A DNA stretch of 11,202 nucleotides from an uncultured Prevotella sp. (GTDB lineage Bacteria; Bacteroidota; Bacteroidia; Bacteroidales; Bacteroidaceae): NCBI GenBank assembly GCA_937889855.1, contig CALBYK010000108.1:1-11202 (forward strand), written 5' to 3'. The translations under genes were made by a program, and so were the position numbers. The stretch's first letter is position 1; each line of letters opens with the position of its first letter. The notes beneath the pieces are model-generated. The model did not search any database, had not been told where the DNA came from, and saw only the letters and a program-made list of their open reading frames with translations. Shown one piece after another: positions 6,891 through 11,202 of the stretch.

Positions 6891-6926
6891 AAAGGACCGT
6901 TGGGAACGTTTCCAATGGTCTTTTTT
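6891..6926 (+). terminator. Rho-independent terminator of mlaE-mlaF
   Basis: A stem of about 16 bp including several G-U pairs (left arm from 6891, right arm to 6924) encloses a tight loop around ACGT and merges into a run of six Ts at 6921-6926. It lies about 60 nt after the mlaF stop codon. Confidence 0.85.
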
Positions 6927-6987
6927 GTTAATACAACATGCATAAACACACAAAATTCGATAATTATTAAAGATTTCTTCACAAAAG

Positions 6988-7019
6988 TTTGCACATGATA
7001 GAAAATAGAACTATCTTTG
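6988..7019 (+). promoter_or_regulatory. Strong promoter of the intergenic RNA unit
   Basis: TTTG (6988-6991), 20 nt, then TATCTTTG (7012-7019) is an exact two-element match. Transcription would start near 7026. No convincing protein gene follows before the hairpin at 7195, so the product appears to be a non-coding RNA. Confidence 0.7.
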
Positions 7020-7025
7020 CAGCCG

Positions 7026-7231
7026 TCAAAAGTTATCATCAAAACATAACAACCTTCTGAAACCATATTGACACAACTGTCGCCCGAAGGATTCAAATAA
7101 TTCGAGAGCGATGAAAAAATACCTTTAAACAATCACCTAATAATACCTTCTCAAAGAATAAAAACTGATAGTCATCACTTTACTATTAATTACACATCCC
7201 TGCCGCAGATGATGCGGCAGGGATGCTTTAT
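7026..7231 (+). ncRNA. Candidate intergenic small RNA, about 200 nt
   Basis: This stretch has its own promoter upstream and a terminator-like hairpin at its end, and the next gene has a separate promoter downstream, so it looks like an independent transcript. It has an interrupted stem-loop at 7080-7111: TCGC pairs with GCGA and CGAA with TTCG around a 12-nt loop. An alternative pairing is CCTTC (7053-7057) with GAAGG (7086-7090), which would disrupt the first. The only start-stop reading noticed is a five-codon ATG...TAA at 7111-7128. I cannot assign an Rfam family. The size is in the range of 6S RNA, but I do not find the long closing stem that 6S needs. It could instead be a long attenuated leader for the genes that follow. 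Ends are approximate. Confidence 0.5.
7195..7231 (+). terminator. Terminator hairpin of the candidate small RNA
   Basis: A perfect 12-bp GC-rich stem (CATCCCTGCCGC 7195-7206 / GCGGCAGGGATG 7214-7225) with a 7-nt loop is followed by CTTTATTTC. The tail is T-rich but interrupted. Its position before the next promoter favours a terminator; an attenuator role is the alternative. Confidence 0.68.
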
Positions 7232-7261
7232 TTCAAGCAAAAAACATTTTCTTAGTTTTTA

Positions 7262-7291
7262 CTTGTTTGCATTAAAAAAAATGTACATTTG
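7262..7291 (+). promoter_or_regulatory. Promoter of the microprotein-plug protein unit
   Basis: TACATTTG (7284-7291) matches the -7 consensus exactly. The best -33 candidate is CTTG (7262-7265), one mismatch from TTTG, 18 nt upstream; an exact TTTG at 7266-7269 is too close (14 nt). The -7 box ends 32 nt before the ATG at 7324. Confidence 0.52.
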
Positions 7292-7323
7292 CAAATAATT
7301 ACAGACCTAAAAAAACAAATCTT

Positions 7324-7449
7324 ATGAAAAAGCTTTATTTATTCTTTTTAGGCATATTTGTTTCACTTCATGCCTCAGCACAAATGCGTGGATACGACTA
7401 TCTTGGTTGCTACTACGAGATACAGCTAATGAAAGGCAAGCTGTATTGA
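7324..7449 (+). CDS. 41-residue secreted microprotein or gene remnant
   Basis: The ATG lies 32 nt after a good promoter and follows an A-rich leader typical of Bacteroidales starts. The first 19 residues are a textbook signal peptide: MKK, a hydrophobic core rich in Leu and Phe, then HASA before Gln20. That leaves a mature peptide of only about 22 residues, with five Tyr and one Cys (Cys29), ending GKLY before TGA. The next gene's ATG is 26 nt beyond the stop, so the two are probably cotranscribed. It may be a real secreted peptide working with the plug-domain protein. It may equally be the 5' stump of a longer gene cut by deletion or frameshift. No homologue is recognised from memory. Confidence 0.5.
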   Translation: MKKLYLFFLGIFVSLHASAQMRGYDYLGCYYEIQLMKGKLY

Positions 7450-7475
7450 CCACTACAAATAAAGAGAGCACTAAT

Positions 7476-9695
7476 ATGAAAACACTTCTTTCGTTTCTTC
7501 TTTTATTATTCGCGACCCCAACCTTCGCCCAGCTACCATCCGATTTCCGAACGGAACAGATATTTCTTTGTCCAAAGTCAACAGTATGTACTTCCGATGA
7601 CTCAATAAAGGCAGACGGATTCGTCACCTGCGACGCGTCCGACAGAATTATGCCATATAGCAAATATCTATATATAGAACTTATTGACAGTAACGACTCC
7701 GTGCTTGTGAGACAAAAGACAAGCTGCAAGTATGGCGGCGTGTTCCATGTTGCTATACCCAAAGACCCAGCAGCAGAACCTGGTATTTACTACTTGCGTG
7801 CCTATACAGATCTTATGCGCAACTTTTCGCCCCAAAGCTTTGCCATTCAGCCAATACTGGTTAACAGAACATTTCCCAAAAGAGACCCTCATGTAGACAA
7901 TGGAGTGAAGTGCATAGTTGTGCCTTCCGGAGGGAAGCTTGTAGCCGGAGGCATACAAGGCATTACCGTATTTGCCACAGACGGTATGGACAATCCACTT
8001 TCCAACATGAAGGTAGACCTGATTGACATCTCAAACGACACTATAGCCACCACCTGCACTTCCGCATCGGGATACGCTACACTGAATATCGCACCACAAA
8101 CAGGAACAGAATACAGAATCGTGGTTCAGGACAACATGTTTCCCCAAACTGTTTCATTGCCTCCTACAAGCACAGACGACATAAAGATAGTAGCGTTTCT
8201 CGGCAAACACGCACTAAAATACCAAATACTCGGCAACACAGAAAGGAATGAGATAAGCAAAATATACGTATACGACAGACACGACGGTCTTTTGCAAATA
8301 GCCAATCCTCAAAGGGAGGGCATACTTAAACTTGACCCACAGACACACATAGCAACCTTGTTTGCCGTTGACAAAGAAAACAATGTCATTGCCGAGTTCA
8401 CTGCACTTGGCAAATCGGACGAAGACAATGACACTCTTGCAACCAACTACACAATAAACACTGGCGACAGCATACATTTCAGAGTACCCAAATATGCCGA
8501 CTGCAAACAAGCCATAGTCCGACTTGTGGATTACAACGAACTTTGGGCTCCACAAGCAGAGAGACAAGTTTTATATGAATCGGACTTCTCCTCGCCACTT
8601 CCTTTTCCCGAGCACGCCTTTGCCTCAAAAGGGGCTGAACGCTGGACAGACATACAGGCATGGCTGGCGACAGCTTCGTTCAAGCGATTCAAACTCAAGG
8701 ATGCCATAACAAAGGGAGACAGCATATACACATTCATGCCAGAAGAAACGATGACATTTTCAGGAACGACAAAAATGGAGACTGGACAAAACGTGAAACA
8801 CGGAACCATTGTAGCATACAACACCGAAAACAACATGGTGTACGACTCTCCAATACAACCTGACGGAAAATTCCGCATCGCTGTGGATGACTTCAAGGAC
8901 GGCGACACTTTCTTCCTCCAAACGGTTGACAAAAACGGCAGGCCTATTTCCTCCAAAATAAATGTGGATGCCAACACTTATCCCAACGTGGACTTGCCAC
9001 ATAAAGCTTCACTTCCTAAAGATCGGTACGCCAATGACAGCCATGTGGAAATCGGCAATGGGGGCATACACGACCAAGTGCTTCCGGACATAGTGGTAAA
9101 AGCCAGGATACGGACAGAAAAAATCGAGCCTTCAAACAGATTCTACAGGATGAACTACGCCAACCGTGAGGAAATTGAGAAGCATGAATGTCAAACACCG
9201 TACGACATACTACGAATGATGCCTGGCATAAGACTACGACAAGAAGAAAATTTCGACAAGAAGCAACTCTACAAAACAGTAGTTGGAGACTGGGGCGTTT
9301 ATAACACACGTGGTCCCTCCACTTTTGGCAAGAGCCTAATGGTTGTTCTCGTTGACAATTTAAGGCTAACAACCATACCTGACATGATTATGCGGACGCC
9401 AGCGTTTGAGATAGAAGAAGTCGAGGTGCTACAGGCAGGGCAGGCCTTGGCATACACTTTTGGCGCAATAAATGGAGCTGTATTGGTGACAACACGCAAA
9501 ATCAGCCAACAAAGAAAAGTGAAGTCGAAAGGTACTTATTACACACCCAAAGGACTTTCTGTATACACTCCAGACAACACGCAGCAGGTGCCATGCCCAG
9601 ACAGAACTGGCAAATACCGTCTGTTGGTGGATGTGTTAACTCCAAAGGGAGTGAAGTCGTTTGAGCATGAAATCACCGTAAACAAGCCTCACTGA
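7476..9695 (+). CDS. Macroglobulin (MG2)-like protein with TonB plug domain, no beta-barrel
   Basis: The 739-residue product starts with a signal peptide (cleavage near A18-Q19). Residues about 22-130 resemble an MG2 domain, including the strongly typical GIYYLRAYTDLMRNF (103-117). About 140-240 resembles a second macroglobulin/Ig-like domain opening with PSGGKLVAG (150-158). After a poorly recognisable middle, about 576-675 is a TonB-receptor plug: YDILRMMPGIRL, then VVLVDN, then IEEVEVLQAG and GAINGAVLVTTRK. Only 64 residues follow, far too few for the 22-strand barrel of a TonB receptor. Proteins of this MG2-plus-plug type are common in Bacteroidetes and of uncertain role. I chose ATG 7476 because it begins the signal peptide; an in-frame TTG at 7407 would bury it. 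The base composition is more AT-rich than the mla genes. No SusD-like partner is adjacent. Confidence 0.85.
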   Translation: MKTLLSFLLLLFATPTFAQLPSDFRTEQIFLCPKSTVCTSDDSIKADGFVTCDASDRIMPYSKYLYIELIDSNDSVLVRQKTSCKYGGVFHVAIPKDPAAEPGIYYLRAYTDLMRNFSPQSFAIQPILVNRTFPKRDPHVDNGVKCIVVPSGGKLVAGGIQGITVFATDGMDNPLSNMKVDLIDISNDTIATTCTSASGYATLNIAPQTGTEYRIVVQDNMFPQTVSLPPTSTDDIKIVAFLGKHALKYQILGNTERNEISKIYVYDRHDGLLQIANPQREGILKLDPQTHIATLFAVDKENNVIAEFTALGKSDEDNDTLATNYTINTGDSIHFRVPKYADCKQAIVRLVDYNELWAPQAERQVLYESDFSSPLPFPEHAFASKGAERWTDIQAWLATASFKRFKLKDAITKGDSIYTFMPEETMTFSGTTKMETGQNVKHGTIVAYNTENNMVYDSPIQPDGKFRIAVDDFKDGDTFFLQTVDKNGRPISSKINVDANTYPNVDLPHKASLPKDRYANDSHVEIGNGGIHDQVLPDIVVKARIRTEKIEPSNRFYRMNYANREEIEKHECQTPYDILRMMPGIRLRQEENFDKKQLYKTVVGDWGVYNTRGPSTFGKSLMVVLVDNLRLTTIPDMIMRTPAFEIEEVEVLQAGQALAYTFGAINGAVLVTTRKISQQRKVKSKGTYYTPKGLSVYTPDNTQQVPCPDRTGKYRLLVDVLTPKGVKSFEHEITVNKPH

Positions 9696-9768
9696 CAGAG
9701 CTTGTCTAATGTAGCCTCATCTCCGGCATCCTGTTGCCCGCCATACAGCAACATAGGCACGAAGCGCC
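9693..9768 (-). pseudogene. Possible short coding remnant between convergent genes
   Basis: On the minus strand this stretch reads without interruption as a protein-like tail (LWRFVPMLLYGGQQ, then DAGDEATLDKLCQ) and ends in TGA, overlapping the 3' end of the plug-domain gene. There is no usable start: a stop lies in frame inside the adjacent hairpin, about 36 nt upstream. It could be the last piece of a gene lost by deletion, or chance. No family is recognised. Confidence 0.2.
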
Positions 9769-9813
9769 AAAGACACTGAGATGAAACAATTTTAGTTTCA
9801 TCTCAGTGTCTTT
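9769..9813. terminator. Bidirectional terminator between convergent genes
   Basis: A perfect 19-bp inverted repeat (arms 9769-9787 and 9795-9813) with a 7-nt loop is bounded by AAA on the left and TTT on the right. It lies between the stop of the plug-domain gene (plus) and the stop of the GH32 gene (minus, 9839), where a shared terminator is expected. The T-tracts are only three long, so the long stem must do most of the work. Confidence 0.75.
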
Positions 9814-9838
9814 AGCAAATTTGATTATGCACACCTAT

Positions 9839-11202
9839 TTATTTCCATATTGACTTTATCGGACGTACACGTCCATTGGCAGTCAGCCCGTCAACGGTGA
9901 CGCGGTTGTATATGCTCTTGGGATACACGAGCAGCGTCTGCGCCATTGAGCCGTCGGCTGTGAACAACTCCACTGACGACTGGTCGATGTAGAAACGCAG
10001 TGTCACCTCGCCAGCATTCGTGTTGAGCGGAGCCACTACTGACGGCAGAGAGAAGTTGCCGCTGAACGAAACGTCGCCAGTCTGCTTATTACGATGGGCT
10101 ATGATGCTGCGTGTGGATGCGTTGAGCGTATAGTCGAGGTGCTCGCCCTCGGTGTTGAGGAGAGATATCTCGGTGTTCTTGCCAGTAGGCACTGTCAGTT
10201 CCACCTCGTAGGCATCGGCTGCGTCGAATGTAGAGGCAATGTCTTTCCACTCGCCCTCAACAGCCTCAAACTCCTTCACCACATTGCTGCAAAGCACCGG
10301 CTTGCCGTCAACATCCTTGAGCGACAACTCGCGTGGCAGAGTGTTGGCAGAGCGCCAAGGCGACACGGGCGAGGCTCCGGCATACTGCCAGTTGTTCATC
10401 CATCCGATGAAGAGTGCGCGATCGGCGGTGTTGCTCCATGTCACTCCGGCATAGTTGTCAGCCCCATAATCGAGCCACAGCGGATAGTCGAGGTTGTCAG
10501 CGGTGAAGTTGTTGCCGTCGAAGTTGCCCACGAAATACATCGTGCCGCTGCCTATCGTCGGTCCGCCGGGGTTGACGCTCATGATGAGCACCCACTTCTT
10601 CGTGCCGTTGTAGTCGAGCTGTATGAGGTCGGGACACTCCCACTGTCCGCGGTTGCAGCGGCTCACGCCCGTCGAGAACGTGCCGAGACGCGACCAGCTC
10701 TTCAAGTCCTTCGAGCCCCAGAACTGTATGCCGTACTGCCATCCGAGAGCCAGCGACATTATCCATTGCTTCGACTCCTCATGCCAGAACACCTTCGGAT
10801 CGCGGAAGTCGGCAAGCTCCGTATTCTTTATCACCGGGTTGCCCTCATACTTATTAAATGTCTCGCCGCCATCGGTACTGTAGGCGATGCTCTGCTGCTG
10901 GTGGTCGCCCGACGAGGTATATATGGCAACGATGGCGTCCTTGCCGAATCCGGCGGTGTTGTCCTTGTCAACAACAGCCGAGCCGGAGAATATCATGCCG
11001 AGATTGTCGGGAGTGAGAGCCACCGACTTCTCCGTCCAGTGCACGAGGTCGGTTGATGTGGCATGTCCCCAGGAGAGGTTGCCCCAGTCGTTGGCGCTCG
11101 GGTTGTACTGGTAGAAGAGATGGTAGGTGCCGTTAAGATACACCATGCCGTTGGGGTCGTTAGTCCAGTTCTTGGCAGGAGTGAAGTGTATCTGCGGGCG
11201 AT
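9839..11202 (-). CDS. Glycoside hydrolase family 32 fructan/sucrose hydrolase, 5' end cut by window
   Basis: GH32 enzymes hydrolyse beta-fructosides (levan, inulin, sucrose) by a retaining mechanism. The visible 453 residues start mid-protein at the window edge. They contain WTNDPNG (12-18) with nucleophile Asp15, FSGS (71-74), RDP (133-135) with the transition-state-stabilising Asp, and EC (188-189) with acid/base Glu188: the complete catalytic set of the five-bladed propeller. A C-terminal beta-sandwich follows, with the typical block SSVELFTADGSMAQTLLVYP close to the end. The open frame continues beyond position 11202, so the signal peptide and true start are missing; the internal ATG at 11146 would delete the nucleophile and is not the start. 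Whether it is endo- or exo-acting, and its substrate, cannot be decided here. Neither a SusC/D pair nor a fructokinase is visible in the window. Confidence 0.95.
   Translation of the reverse strand, partial: RPQIHFTPAKNWTNDPNGMVYLNGTYHLFYQYNPSANDWGNLSWGHATSTDLVHWTEKSVALTPDNLGMIFSGSAVVDKDNTAGFGKDAIVAIYTSSGDHQQQSIAYSTDGGETFNKYEGNPVIKNTELADFRDPKVFWHEESKQWIMSLALGWQYGIQFWGSKDLKSWSRLGTFSTGVSRCNRGQWECPDLIQLDYNGTKKWVLIMSVNPGGPTIGSGTMYFVGNFDGNNFTADNLDYPLWLDYGADNYAGVTWSNTADRALFIGWMNNWQYAGASPVSPWRSANTLPRELSLKDVDGKPVLCSNVVKEFEAVEGEWKDIASTFDAADAYEVELTVPTGKNTEISLLNTEGEHLDYTLNASTRSIIAHRNKQTGDVSFSGNFSLPSVVAPLNTNAGEVTLRFYIDQSSVELFTADGSMAQTLLVYPKSIYNRVTVDGLTANGRVRPIKSIWK

Noticed and set aside
7111..7128. A five-codon ATG...TAA reading inside the candidate small RNA
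   Set aside because: It is too short to judge; it may be a chance reading in AT-rich sequence, although a leader peptide cannot be excluded.
6842..7132. A 96-codon minus-strand open frame in the gap after mlaF
   Set aside because: It runs through the mlaEF terminator and the small-RNA promoter, has no domain and no promoter of its own, and its composition reflects AT-rich intergenic DNA.
7407..7475. An earlier TTG start for the plug-domain protein
   Set aside because: It would put 23 residues in front of the signal peptide and overlap the microprotein ORF; ATG 7476 begins the signal peptide directly.
10094..11056. A 320-codon open frame on the plus strand opposite the GH32 gene
   Set aside because: It is antisense to a gene with a complete set of GH32 catalytic motifs, its translation shows no domain and a skewed composition, and no promoter or A-rich start region precedes it.
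1..11202. CRISPR arrays, tRNA or rRNA genes, insertion sequences, phage or plasmid genes
   Set aside because: None seen: there are no regularly spaced long repeats, no cloverleaf-like or rRNA sequences, and no transposase, integrase or replication motifs in any convincing frame.

Overview
The window looks like chromosomal DNA of a Bacteroidales bacterium, most likely Prevotella or a close relative. Reasons: several intergenic gaps carry the Bacteroidetes-type promoter (TTTG near -33, about 19-20 nt, then TANNTTTG near -7). Starts are preceded by A-rich sequence with no Shine-Dalgarno motif. One secreted protein ends in a type IX secretion (T9SS)-like tail, and another belongs to the macroglobulin-plus-TonB-plug type common in this phylum. 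The genus is inference.

Left part, all on the minus strand (85-5097): a small DUF805 membrane protein, trigger factor (tig) with a strong terminator, a YfcE-type metallophosphoesterase, the LPS-export ATPase LptB, and a secreted protein with an EF-hand-like loop and a T9SS-like tail. LptB lies 16 nt downstream of the secreted-protein gene, so the two are probably cotranscribed. tig, the phosphoesterase and the secreted-protein gene each have a recognisable promoter; the DUF805 gene has only a -7 match.

Centre, plus strand (5175-6926): an MlaE-like permease and MlaF-like ATPase pair, the membrane core of an MCE-type phospholipid transporter, with its own promoter and a clear terminator. Its promoter is back to back with that of the secreted protein/lptB unit, so two envelope-lipid ABC modules (LPS export and phospholipid transport) diverge from one 140-bp gap. 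No MCE substrate-binding gene (mlaD) is in the window.

Right part: an AT-rich 494-bp gap (6830-7323) without a convincing gene holds the mlaEF terminator, a complete-looking stand-alone transcription unit of about 200 nt (strong promoter, stem-loops, terminator), and then a separate promoter. That last promoter serves a 41-codon secreted microprotein and, 26 nt further on, a 739-residue periplasmic protein with macroglobulin-like domains and a TonB plug but no beta-barrel. A perfect 19-bp inverted repeat separates it from a convergent, 5'-truncated GH32 fructan hydrolase that runs off the right edge.

Most genes are ordinary housekeeping or envelope genes. The parts that most deserve a second look are the candidate small RNA, the microprotein plus barrel-less plug pair, the 10-bp periodic repeat between mlaE and mlaF, and the duplicated terminator arm behind tig.
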